Part shown: positions 1 to 16,549 of the stretch, piece after piece | Layout of the letters: each line of letters begins with the position of its first letter | How positions within the stretch are numbered: the stretch's first letter is position 1 | Assembly (NCBI RefSeq): GCF_036373705.1 | Contig: NC_089856.1 | Span: forward strand, 29,608,298-29,672,297 | Length of the DNA: 64,000 nt | Reading direction: 5' to 3' | Source of the DNA: Amia ocellicauda | Taxonomy: Eukaryota > Chordata > Actinopteri > Amiiformes > Amiidae | Notes under the pieces: model-generated | The model's input: only the letters and a program-made list of their open reading frames with translations | Databases searched by the model: none | Told to the model about the DNA's origin: nothing | Made by a program: the position numbers and the translations under genes

Positions 1-6235
<6,235 letters not shown>

Positions 6236-6247
6236 GGTGAGACCGCC

Positions 6248-6265
6248 TCAGTCGTCACTGCCCAT
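6248..6265 (-). other. Short upstream ORF in the ap2m1 5' UTR
   Basis: Reading the ap2m1 message, an ATG at 6265-6263 begins the frame Met-Gly-Ser-Asp-Asp-stop, ending at 6248. The stop is 12 nt before the true start codon. The context is CACCATGG, a strong Kozak match (A at -3, G at +4), better than a typical leaky site. Whether it reduces translation is inference. Confidence 0.6.
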
Positions 6266-9200
6266 GGTGAACACAACAGCCCTGGAGAGAGAAAGACGGG
6301 TAAGATGGGTAAGAAAAGGAGGGGGAAATAGATGGGTAGGAGCAAGTGGTGAGGGGGTGAAGATAGTGGGGAAGAGCAGAAAATTAGTATTCACTTTCAC
6401 CTCATTATAAGTTAAGATTTCCGAGAGGAGATAATGCACAGGGTGCCTGAGAATGAGATTCTCTCCCTAGCTACGAGTATCAGATTACACACATCTGTTA
6501 GATCTTAGCAATAGGACTTGATCAGCCCAGTTGTTAAACCACTGGAAAATTTGGGAGTCTCAGCTCAGATGTTGTGCAATTAATTGTGGCCAGATCCTTA
6601 AGTGACCTGCTTCTTTCACCCATTAATTATCATTGGCTACCCTAAGGGAAAGGTATTGTGGGTACAAGGGAAGTGCTCTGTGTTTAGTGTTCTGGGTGCT
6701 GTTGCCCAAGAAAGAAATCGAGAACGCATTTTTTTTTTATATTAGGTATCCTGGTAAACATACTTTGTAGTTATTTCCATGGTCATGCACAATTACTATG
6801 CGTGTATTTAATCTGAGCCATCAATTCAGATCTATGGTCAATTTATAATAAAGGGAATTATCCTCCAAACCCCCAGCTGAAAAATCTTGAGTAACACATT
6901 GGTAAGGGTAAATTTCCAGCATCTTGGAAAGATTCTCAGGAGACTGCATGGACTAAAATTATTTACCCATATTGGATTGTCATTTCAGTGAATGGTTTCA
7001 AGTTTAAAACCTTGTAAATCCCTGCATGTGTGTTCCAGAGGACTCCATAGGAAAACCCAAGATTATCTCCGTCTGATCTCCTAATCCAAATCATGATAAA
7101 TACAGGACATAAATACAACTTGCTATAAATACACCTTGGTACAATTACAACACCCAGGGGGGCTGATAGAAAAGTGTGATAATTTAAAATTGAAGGGAGA
7201 AAAGAAGTGGGGAAAGGGCGTGAGGTTGGGTGAGGTACAGGAAGATAACTATTTGGAGCTCCAGTCTTTTTGAGCTTGAAAGATGGTAGGAGGGGAGTGA
7301 GAGCAATAGGTAGTAGAGAGCGGAGGGAAAGGAAAATTGAGAGGGGGGGTGGGGATAGGGAGTAGTGGTTGAAAACTAAGTCAGAGAATGAGACGAGAAG
7401 GCGAGAGAAATGGGGCGTGATAGCTGCTATCTCCAGTGTCAGTTCCCAGAAAAACAGAGGAGTATTGACTGTGTGCTCTGATCTTACAGCACAGACAGTC
7501 AGGACACACATAACACTTCCATAAGAATACCAGGACAGAGAGAAAGGGAACCAGAGAGAAGAGAGACGCAGACAGACAGAGAGAGAGAGCACGCTATAAA
7601 GTAAGATAAGATCAAGTCCAACAAAAACACACAGACAGACTACATCCTCCCACCTGCCTAAGGACAGTTAAGTGCAGAACAATAGGAGACTGCTGGCAGC
7701 CCAAATCTATAGCACACCCACATGCCTGACTACACTGCTGTCTGTACGGATACCACCTATGAGAGAAAGACACACAAGCCCTTTTACTTATGAGATTATC
7801 TTGTTTTTCCATAGTTGTTTCAGTAGCTATTCATTTTATAATGTTAGAGACTCTTAATCATTAGTCATTCAGTGGTGTTCTATATTTTTAATATTTATGG
7901 TACTTAGACACATTGGAAGGAGAACAGACTGTGACAGATGGGGACAGGATGGTTATACTTTTATGTGTAAACCAAATGCTTCCGTACTGTAGATTTGGGT
8001 TTTCAGGTACTAAACAGTTGATTCCTATCTAGCCATAACCTTTTACAGCCATTTAAAAGGATTGGTGTAGCAAATATGAATTTAATTTAAGATTAACTAG
8101 TATGGCCCAACAGAAACTGGTTGCCAATAACTTTAAATGAAGCAAACCAAGGTAAGTGTGCTCTGTGTATATATATATGTAGCGGGGCTGGCCAATGCCG
8201 ATACTGGACATGCACTATATCTTGTTTTTTTTATATGCAAACCGGTTACTGTTAAACCAATTCAAGAAGAGAGGACAGCCCTAACCTTTACCTCCCTGTG
8301 AGTCAGCGGAGCTGCCAGGAGCAAGCACAGAGACAGGCAGCCACAGCTGCTCCTGCACAAGGCCCAGATCCGAGTTTTGTGCATTGGGCTGTTACACAGC
8401 TGTCATAAGCCACAGTCCTGGCAAATGCCTTCTTGAACTTTCACTGTTTGGTGTGGGTATTCAGGACCCCAGCGTCTGTTTGCTGTTTATTCCAGTCGAG
8501 TTTAGTTTAGTTTAAACAGATGTCATGTTATTAACTACTTTTATAGTTTAAGTGTTTAAAGATTGTTTTCAGAATTTAAAATTTGAAACTCCTGCTATCA
8601 GTCAATCCAGGTCAGGGACAGCTGGAGAGTGCATTTATTTTACCCCAGGTCCAGTTACTTGATTTAATAAATTCTGATATGGTTAAAAACTACCATTCAC
8701 TTAGTTTAAATAAAAACTGGTGGTTTTCTTGAGGATTTCTCTCTGCTTTCATGCCAAGCAATTTCAAGTCAATGGAGATCAGCAGATCCTTTCTAGAAAA
8801 CGTAGGCCACATGCACAGACGCAGCACCAGGCCGAGCAGAAATTAAGGTCATTTTCCACATATGCAGTCCAATATAAGTTTGTTTTTGGTCATATATATC
8901 GCAATATTCACATTCTGAATTATGCGTTTACAATAATTGTCGGTAAACTATCGGAATTCACGCACTGAGTTTCCAGGTGTTCTAGGATGCGTATAAATTA
9001 GACAATCCAGACTGGATCTTCCATTGACTGGGCTGATAATGGGTACTTTATGTCTAGGTTAATCTCCACGGTCTATACTGAGGAGCAAGGTGCACCTTTG
9101 GAAAAAACACACTATGTAGATAAAATATATGCTTAAACGTGTAATGGGTGTTCCTTGCTGCGCCTTGCCCCCAGCTGGGCAGTAGGACACTTACGCAACA

Positions 9201-9914
9201 TAAATACATGCAGGATTTAGTAAGGGGTGTTGCAGGAAATGGAGAATGGATATTTAATTTTGTATTCTGGGACGTTACAAAATGCATTAACGTACAAAAA
9301 CAGATATCAAAAGCACCGCTTTTAAATAATGTTAAGCTTTGTATTTAAGACCAAATTCCTCACCTGTTAACAACACCGCAAGTTCAACCGCATGAGACAG
9401 TATTTAAAATGAATCGATATTATGGCTACAAGGTAATGAACACCTTGGACACGCAGACACACACATATATCCTTCAAGACTGCAGTAATTTAAAACCAAT
9501 CGGAATCAGAATTATGATGCAATGTATTCAGATATTAGTGTACATTATATACAGGCGATACTACGAAGGAATGTATACAATGTACATTACATCAATATTC
9601 CCACCGACACCTCGTATTGCAATAAATGACAGAAATACAACTCCAAAATGTCTGCCACTACACTGCCCCTGGACTCGAAGCACGAACCGTTAGTTTAGAG
9701 CATTCAGTTACTACAGGTTTACGCCTCAGGAATGACTACACAAAAGCATAAGTAAGCAGACTCGGCAATGCCCTAGATATAGAGATATACGGGCCGTTAG
9801 CAGGGACATGGGGCAGTGCTGCTGGTGTGATTATAGGGTGTGTGTGCTGAAGGAGATGAGACGACGGGTAGCACTGTCAAGTGTGGCGTGCTGACAGGCT
9901 ATTCATTAGGGACT

Positions 9915-9960
9915 ATACACACACACATACACATATACATATATATATATATATATATAT
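9915..9960. repeat. (AC)n/(AT)n microsatellite
   Basis: Alternating AC units pass directly into about ten AT units, in ap2m1 intron 1. Confidence 0.9.
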
Positions 9961-10581
9961 AAATAAACAAACAAAACCATTAGACTGGCCACCCACACTT
10001 CACACAAAATACAGTAAATATGCTCTGGCTAGATTACAATTAAAATCGGTTTGGTTGCGACGTTTTTAGGTCTGCTTTAGGTTCATGGAAGGGTGAAAAA
10101 CATCCCTCCGGGAGAGAGAGGGAAAATAGAAGGAATGAGAATGAAACTAATTTATTTCTTCAACAGATCCTCTACCAACATGTCCGCCCATCCCCTACAG
10201 AAATAAGACAGCCGCCCGAAACCTCTCACCGCCCAGAAGAGCAGCCCAGCCCGCAGCGACAGCGGGGGGAGTTCAAGTCGCCACATTTGCACGACAAAAC
10301 AATGAAAAATAATAGGAAGACTATCAACTACCACAATAACGACAACGACGAGTGAACGCGAACCTTGACGAGGCGAGGGTCCCGATTTCGGTTAGCGGCA
10401 GAATGACAGACCAAGATGTCTGCCCGCCGGAAAAGACCGTGTATATGTACCGTATTATGTGCTTTTACTACATCCGTTTCTCAGGGCTCTTCACTACAGC
10501 GCCAAAAGATAAGTACATGTACATCTATCCACCCAATTCCGCTACTTCCGCGGCTGAGATGAGTTCATGGTTTTAACAGCC

Positions 10582-10625
10582 TATATATATATATTTTTTT
10601 TAAATATATATATTTTTTAATATAT
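10582..10625. repeat. TA/T-rich low-complexity tract
   Basis: Two (TA)n blocks are separated by T runs, close to the donor of the candidate ap2m1 first exon. Confidence 0.85.
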
Positions 10626-10674
10626 CCGTTATTGGCGGTTTAGACTGTTACTGCATTGGCATCTTCATTCTTAC

Positions 10675-10785
10675 CTGGCTCTTTCTGTTTCTCTCCCTCC
10701 CTGAGCACTGTGCTGTCGCCCCTTCCACTCAAACTGCGGTAGGATTCTCCTTGCGCTTGGTCTTTCACTCTCCCTCCCTCTCTCC

Positions 10786-10816
<31 letters not shown>

Positions 10817-10900
10817 TTGCTCACTAGCACACTCCCTCTCTCTCTTTCTACAATCCAATATGTCTGCCTCTCCTTCCTTCTTCAGAGAGGCGCTCCGTCA
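10675..10900 (-). other. ap2m1: Candidate non-coding first exon of ap2m1
   Basis: A good donor, AGCCAG|GTAAGA, lies at 10675/10674 on the minus strand, 4.4 kb upstream of exon 2. It sits just below a CpG-rich, CRE-containing patch at 10.88-10.93 kb. Mammalian AP2M1 also has a non-coding first exon. The left boundary is read from the donor. The right boundary (transcription start) is only estimated. Confidence 0.5.
10768..10816. repeat. (TC)n/(AC)n microsatellite
   Basis: CT-rich units pass into a short AC run. The tract lies inside the candidate ap2m1 5' UTR exon, where the transcript would read as a GA-rich leader. Confidence 0.85.
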
Positions 10901-10910
10901 GCTGACCGGC

Positions 10911-10930
10911 GTCACGACGTCGTGACGTCG
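10911..10930 (-). promoter_or_regulatory. CRE/ATF-like palindrome at the ap2m1 promoter
   Basis: Bases 10911-10926 form a perfect 16-bp palindrome, GTCACGACGTCGTGAC, overlapping a second TGACGTCG at 10923-10930. Both match CREB/ATF half-sites (TGACG). The patch is CpG-rich and lies just upstream of the candidate first exon. Factor binding is inference. Confidence 0.45.
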
Positions 10931-10931
10931 C

Positions 10932-12565
10932 ACACAGAGAAAAAGGGCAGCCAAGGTCTGTAGACTCCTCCCACTGAGCGTGGCCTTCATATGTAAATAG
11001 CGAAAGTATCGAAAAGTCAAAGATCCTCCATCTGTTTAGATAGTTGATTTTTACTGGTAAAGTCCCATTTTATTGAATATATAACGCCCCTAAAAACACG
11101 GCCAATACAAATTAAATCTTAAAGGGCAACCTTTTCTTTGGTCTCATTTCACAGCAGGGTAATTTCTCCCTTTCTTGAGGCAGAATTGGAGGAGAGGTGG
11201 AGTTGATTGGAAAATGCACAAAATCCCAGAAGGATGCACTAATCATGGGTTGAAAAGTTGTATTTTTTCTGTGCTTTTATTTAAATTTAAAACACTGTAG
11301 ATGCAACTACTGCCTTTTATTGTCTGGTCTCTCGTTCTGATTAACTGTGCTCACCTGACTGTAAACACTGGTACTTCCCTCACAGAGCACTTCAGAAATA
11401 TACAGTTTATCCACCAGATGACCCAGGTCCTGCTCCCCTTCATTGCCTTCAGTATGAAATTAAGGATGCACCATCTCAGTGGCTCCTTACAAGACTCACC
11501 AGTGACTTCACAAGCATCCTCCCCTGCCCCACAGCTCACCAGGAGCACTGTATAACATAAGCCCAGCTGATGTGCATCTTGTGCCTGTGCAGAAGTTTTC
11601 ATATCTGTATGTGTAAGCATGTTTGTCCTTCTGTATGTGTAGATGTGTGTAGATGTTAGACAGCAGCACTGTTCCCAGATTACCCCATAGCCTTCCCGTT
11701 CTCTTCCTGACTCAGCGTGCATCTGCTGACACAAAATGACCTCTCCACTGGTCACTACATACACTCCAGTTTCAGTCACAGCAACCCCGCTTGGTTCCAC
11801 TTCCTAATTTATTTACGTTACTCTGGTAGTTGATAATGTTCCTTTAATGTGTAAGGAAATTGTATTATAAACTCTCTTTGGGTAAACTAAATTGAAAATA
11901 ATAATTAGTAATGTAATATCTACACACTGAACATTTGGACCTGCAGAGCTTTCTCATAAGCTTGGGTTTTTAATTTAGTTATAGATGTTTTTTAAATATC
12001 AGGATTTAATGATGAGTTTCCATGCATAGATTTTCATAAGCCCTTTAGAGAAAAAAAAAAGTTCATGGATTTACAGCAGGGTGCTTTCTTTTTTGCAGAG
12101 GTAAGAATAAATTGTTTCTGGGTTTCCTGTTTTCAATTTTTATTTTTTCTGAAGGGCTGACCAAATGTACCTCTGCACTATCAACCCTCCCCCATCGTTC
12201 CTGTGCTCAAACTGAAAATCCTGACATGTCCCCACCCCTCCCTCCTAACAATGTGCTTCCTGCCAACCCACTGATGACCCCCCACCTCTCCCAGTCAAGA
12301 TCACACCACCATTCCAGAGTAGAAACTATGTCAGGCCACGTGTCACTTATTATATGAATTCCTGCAGCCTCTCAATCCCTACAGTGCACTGTGCGGTGGA
12401 GATGTGGTAGAGGTCTTGTTTTGCTGTTCACAAAAGTCAAGGGTTTGCACATCGAGCACTGAGCTCCACAGGAGACTCATCTTTTTTCCGATGAGTTAAG
12501 TTTCTGAGGAAATATATACAACAGACTGGAGATAACTTTTGTTTGCAGCTTTTTGTGCCTTGATA
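10932..12565. other. Intergenic sequence upstream of ap2m1
   Basis: No gene is supported. Open frames here (for example a 149-codon minus frame at 11351-11800) lack splice context and any recognisable domain. Confidence 0.55.
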
Positions 12566-12567
12566 TA

Positions 12568-12596
12568 CACTAACCTAAAGGATTATTAGGAACACC
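12568..12596 (+). repeat. Transposon left terminal inverted repeat
   Basis: It starts CACTAACCTAAAGG and pairs with 13763-13791 with one mismatch. The TA target duplication is immediately to the left. Confidence 0.92.
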
Positions 12597-12599
12597 ATA

Positions 12600-13643
12600 C
12601 TAATACTGTGTTTGACCCCCTTTCGCCTTCAGAACTGCCTTAATTCTACATGGCATTGATTCAACAAGGTGCTGAAAGCATTCTTTAGAAATGTTGGCCC
12701 ATATTGATAGGATAGCATCTTGCAGTTGATGGAGATTTGTGGGATGCACATCCAGGGCACGAAGCTCCCGTTCCACCACATCCCAAAGATGCTCTATTGG
12801 GTTGAGATCTGGTGACTGTGGGGGCCAGTTTAGTACAGTGAACTCATTGTCATGTTCAAGAAACCAATTTGAAATGATTCCACCTTTGTGACATGGTGCT
12901 ATGTTATCCTGCTGGAAGTAGCCATCAGAGGATGGGTACATGGTGGTCATAAAGGGATGGACATGGTCAGAAACAATGCTCAGGTAGGCCGTGGCATTTA
13001 AACGATGCCCAATTGGCACTAAGGGGCCTAAAGTGTGCCAAGAAAACATACCCCACACCATTACACCACCACCACCAGCCTGCACAGTGGTAACAAGGCA
13101 TGATGGATCCATGTTCTCATTCTGTTTACGCCAAATTCTGACTCTACCATCTGAATGTCTCAACAGAAATCGAGACTCATCAGACCAGGCAACATTTTTC
13201 CAGTCTTCAACTGTCCAATTTTGGTGAGCTTGTGCAAATTGTAGCCTCTTTTTCCAATTTGTAGTGGAGATGAGTGGTACCCGGTGGGGTCTTCTGCTGT
13301 TGTAGCCCATCCGCCTCAAGGTTGTACGTGTTGTGGCTTCACAAATGCTTTGCTGCATACCTCGGTTGTAACGAGTGGTTATTTCAGTCAAAGTTGCTCT
13401 TCTATCAGCTTGAATCAGTCGGCCCATTCTCCTCTGACCTCTAGCATCAACAAGGCATTTTCGCCCACAGGACTGCCGCATACTGGATGTTTTTCCCTTT
13501 TCACACCATTCTTTGTAAACCCTCGAAATGGTTGTGCGTGAAAATCCCAGTAACTGAGCAGATTGTGAAATACTCAGACCGGCCCGTCTGGCACCAACAA
13601 CCATGCCACGCTCAAAATTGCTTAAATCACCTTTCTTTCCCAT
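12600..13643 (-). CDS. Tc1/mariner-family transposase (DD37E), intact
   Basis: The 347-residue protein cuts and pastes its own element. Residues ~5-46 form an N-terminal helix-turn-helix (GLSISQSAQLLGFSRTTISR), and a second DNA-binding helical region follows to about residue 125. The catalytic triad is visible as Asp155 in WSDESRF, Asp246 in FQQDNIAP and Glu284 in DLNPIEHLW. A glycine-rich segment (AGGGGVMVWG) at 189-198 is typical of the family. Length is normal for Tc1 transposases (about 340). There is no stop or frameshift, so the protein could be functional. It has no splice relation to the neighbouring genes. Confidence 0.93.
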   Translation of the reverse strand: MGKKGDLSNFERGMVVGARRAGLSISQSAQLLGFSRTTISRVYKEWCEKGKTSSMRQSCGRKCLVDARGQRRMGRLIQADRRATLTEITTRYNRGMQQSICEATTRTTLRRMGYNSRRPHRVPLISTTNWKKRLQFAQAHQNWTVEDWKNVAWSDESRFLLRHSDGRVRIWRKQNENMDPSCLVTTVQAGGGGVMVWGMFSWHTLGPLVPIGHRLNATAYLSIVSDHVHPFMTTMYPSSDGYFQQDNIAPCHKGGIISNWFLEHDNEFTVLNWPPQSPDLNPIEHLWDVVERELRALDVHPTNLHQLQDAILSIWANISKECFQHLVESMPCRIKAVLKAKGGQTQY

Positions 13644-13762
13644 TCAGACATTCAGTTTGGAGTTCAGGAGATTGTCTTGACCAGGACCACACCCCTAAAT
13701 GCATTGAAGCAACTGCCATGTGATTGGTTGGTTAGATAATTGCATTAATGAGAAATTGAACA

Positions 13763-13791
13763 GGTGTTCCTAATAATCCTTTAGGTGAGTG
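13763..13791 (-). repeat. Transposon right terminal inverted repeat
   Basis: On the minus strand it starts CACTCACCTAAAGG. The TA target duplication is immediately to the right (13792-13793). Confidence 0.92.
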
Positions 13792-15517
13792 TAGTACTAC
13801 TCTGAGATCAGCACAGAGTCCGTGATCTTAATCAAACTGATGTTCTAATATGCTTGAGAAGAGTAAGATGACATGGATTCAGAGTTTGGATTTGGTGTGG
13901 ATATAGTAGACAGTGCCATGCTGAGGCCTGCTGGATGGGAGACAAGGTTTGGGAAATCAGGTTACTGCAGAAAGTGGGGGGTTTTGAATTGTGCATGGTA
14001 CACTCCTTTAAGAACAGAAAATCCAACCCTCTCGCATGCCCTCTATTGGAACTCAAGAAGCCAAGATGGGGCAAACTGATAAGGTCTCTACAGTAGGCTT
14101 GCTCGTGTTCTTCCAGTTACCTAACCCCAGTCACCACCCACTCACCCTCTTCATTTAGTTTTTGTAGTTTAACCAGTTGCAAGTTTTTTGTTTCTAATAA
14201 ATGAGGTGAAAAGTCTCATTTAGGCAATAAAACTATGTTTATAAATAAAAACAATTTTTCATAAAACAGCATACAGTACAGTGTGTATGAAACTGAACCG
14301 TTTACCACTATACATTATCAGTCACTAATAATTAAAAAAAATAAAAATAAAATGTAAATATAAGGGTACTGGAGAAGGGGGGGTGAAAAGCAGAGGGGTT
14401 ACAATGTTACAATGAAACAGGAAGCTGTGTAAAGTATACAGGATGTTAGAGTTAGAAAAAGAGGGAAGATGATACAAAATAAAACGCTGAAATGCACTGA
14501 GAGAGAGAGAGAGGAAGGGAGAGAGATTGTGCACCAGAGATCATGTGTCTAGGATTGTATTGGGTGTGTGTTTATGGAGGTTTGTACTGGAGCAACCGTA
14601 GCTCCTTCAACAGCAGCCTGGCAGAGTCAAGATGACTTCCAGAACATTCCGCACGTGCCAGCTGACATTCCGAAATCACATCTGTCCAGCCGCTCCCATG
14701 GCAACCGTTCCCGCAGACACAGGGAACGGTGATATGATGGAGTCGACAGTAAGACAATGAGAAAATATTGCTGATACAGCACTCTGAGGACACAGAAGAA
14801 AAGCACAGTCTCCCTCATCTTCAGAGTACAGAGGTAGAGTACACACAAGGCCCGCACTGAAGAAAAATGAGGGAGAAACAGGCCTCTAACACCCCCCCTC
14901 CCCTCCACAGCTCCAGCTCTCGTATCGAAACTGAAACCATGCTGGGGTTTTAAATGCCAGGATATTTCTAATCTCCCATTCACCTCTTTTCTCTGACCAA
15001 CTACTTGCAGTAAAAATATATCTATCTATTCGTGTCTGTATAGAAAAACATACATTCCTCTTTCCACCCCTGCAGAAACACAGACCCCCTCCCCCCAACT
15101 CAGATTACTGTGCCGAGAGAGATGGCTTGCAGGAGAAAATTAAAACCAAAAAGGTCTCATCTTGAGCAGGTCGCAGGTCTGTTAAGCTAGATAAAAACAC
15201 AATCAAGTGTCAGAGCTATGGATATGAACCAATGCACACACAGACACACCCATTTTAGGATACAGACCCAGTTCACTCCCTCCTTCCCTCACTCTGAGAC
15301 ACGAGTACTGTAGTGTCAGTCCTGGCTACAAATATTTTCACAGTATCCAGCATAAACCAGGTTGTAAGTTTCTCCCCCCTGCCCCCCACTCTCCCTCTCT
15401 CTTGGATAAGCAAAATATAACAAGAAATCTCAGTTTTTGTGTTAGTGTTTCCATTTGTGTGAAATCAGTAGCTCATGTCTTCTTCATAATGATCTTCCTG
15501 TTGCTACCGATTCGGTC

Positions 15518-15538
15518 TTTTTTTTTTTTTTTTTTTTT
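15518..15538. repeat. Homopolymer T run (21 bp)
   Basis: An uninterrupted poly-T on the plus strand within the presumed dvl3 3' UTR. Confidence 0.9.
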
Positions 15539-15541
15539 ATT
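15536..15541 (-). promoter_or_regulatory. dvl3: Candidate dvl3 polyadenylation signal
   Basis: AATAAA on the minus strand, about 560 nt after the dvl3 stop codon. It runs straight into an A-rich tract, so it may be partly an accident of low complexity. Confidence 0.35.
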
Positions 15542-16097
15542 AAAAACAATTGTAAAAAAAGAAAAACAATGAAAACGGATGTGTACACTGTTGACCAGAC
15601 CCTCCACTCGGAAATCGTGCACGGTGTATGTGGGGCTGGGGGGGCGAAAGGAAAATGTAACTCCTCGTTTCAGTCCTGTTCCTCATTCCTCATCAATGTC
15701 GAAGCCAAGCTGGCTGTCATGTCCACTCTGCGATAAAAAAAATAAAAAGTGACAGCGACAATCTTTCGAGTTCGGCCTTTACTGTAAAGCACCATGAATG
15801 AGAACAGGAACAACCTTTTGACTGACTTTGCTTTTTGTTTGTTTCTTTTGGACAAAAATGTGCAGGCATTAGAATAACGATACAAAATGAAAATGGAAAC
15901 CGCTTCAATTCCTGTCTTCTTCACTGAAGAAACGAGCAGGCAACGGAGGAGGAGGAGGAGGAAGGGGGAGAACAACACGACTGAAACATCTCACTAACCA
16001 CCAGCCCAATACTCCTCTGACCTCTATCCCCCTCCCTCCCTGTCCCTCACCCCCCAGGCAGCAGGTGTCTATGGACAAGGGGGTGCGGAGCATGCGG

Positions 16098-16549
16098 TCA
16101 CATGACATCCACAAAGAACTCGCTGGGGTTGCCCATGGCCATGCGGAAGGACTGACGGCTGGCGGTGAGCTCGGGTGGCACAGAGGCGAGGTCGCGGCTC
16201 GGGGGGGCACCGGGGGGAGCACTGGTGGAGGCGCCCATCAGGGGCTGCGGGAAGGGGGGTGGGGGCAGGCCGGGGGGGCCGTAGGCGTGGCTGTGTGAGC
16301 TGCGCAGGCTGTGTCCACTGCGCACGCTGTGAACGCTATGCACGCTATGCTCGCTAGGGGGTGCTGCTGAGCGCTCGCTGGGGGCCCTCTCCCGCCGCCC
16401 CACCCCGCTGCGTGTGGTGTGATCCGATTCGCTTCCGCTGCCACCCGACTTGGAGTCCCCGGCCCCGGGTGGCTTCCCTGACCCCGCCGCCTCCTTTTCT
16501 TTGCGCCGCTGTTCGCTGCCACTGCGGTTAGAACCACTGCTGCGACTCC
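16098..16549 (-). CDS. dvl3: dvl3 exon 15: residues 571-720 and stop
   Basis: The acceptor is CTCTGTCAG and the stop TGA is at 16100-16098. It encodes a Ser/Arg/Gly-rich tail, a His-Ser-Val repeat segment ([20 protein letters not shown]), a proline-rich stretch and the strictly conserved end [20 protein letters not shown] then [11 protein letters not shown]. The last residues fold back on the PDZ domain in other DVL proteins. Confidence 0.96.

Larger units (their letters stand above)
6282..10674. other. ap2m1 intron 1 (5' UTR intron)
   Basis: This 4.4 kb stretch lies between the candidate first exon and exon 2. It holds a GA-rich low-complexity zone (7190-7600), a CA/TA microsatellite (9915-9960) and a TA/T-rich tract (10582-10625). 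No coding exon was recognised on either strand. Confidence 0.6.
12568..13791 (-). mobile_element. Complete Tc1/mariner-like transposon, DD37E type (TRT-like)
   Basis: This is a 1,224-bp DNA transposon with 29-bp terminal inverted repeats at 12568-12596 and 13763-13791 that differ at one base (core CCTAAAGGATTATTAGGAAC). It is flanked by TA on both sides (12566-12567 and 13792-13793), the target duplication typical of Tc1/mariner. It carries one uninterrupted transposase frame on the minus strand. The combination of near-identical ends, a clean TA duplication and an open frame points to recent insertion. The spacing of catalytic residues (37 between the second Asp and the Glu) fits the DD37E group described as TRT in vertebrates rather than classic DD34E Tc1. 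That family assignment is from memory. Confidence 0.93.
13794..16097 (-). other. dvl3: dvl3 3' UTR and dvl3-ap2m1 intergenic sequence
   Basis: The dvl3 message continues left from the stop at 16098. One AATAAA on the transcribed strand lies at 15541-15536, which would give a 3' UTR of roughly 570 nt. The true end could be further left. A 21-bp T run at 15518-15538 abuts this signal. No coding feature was seen. Confidence 0.5.

Noticed and set aside
6963..7592. 209-codon minus-strand frame
   Set aside because: Ser/Leu/Pro-rich translation of a GA-rich intron tract. No domain, no splice support.
11351..11800. 149-codon minus-strand frame upstream of ap2m1
   Set aside because: No recognisable domain, biased Cys/Thr content, and no promoter or splice signals.
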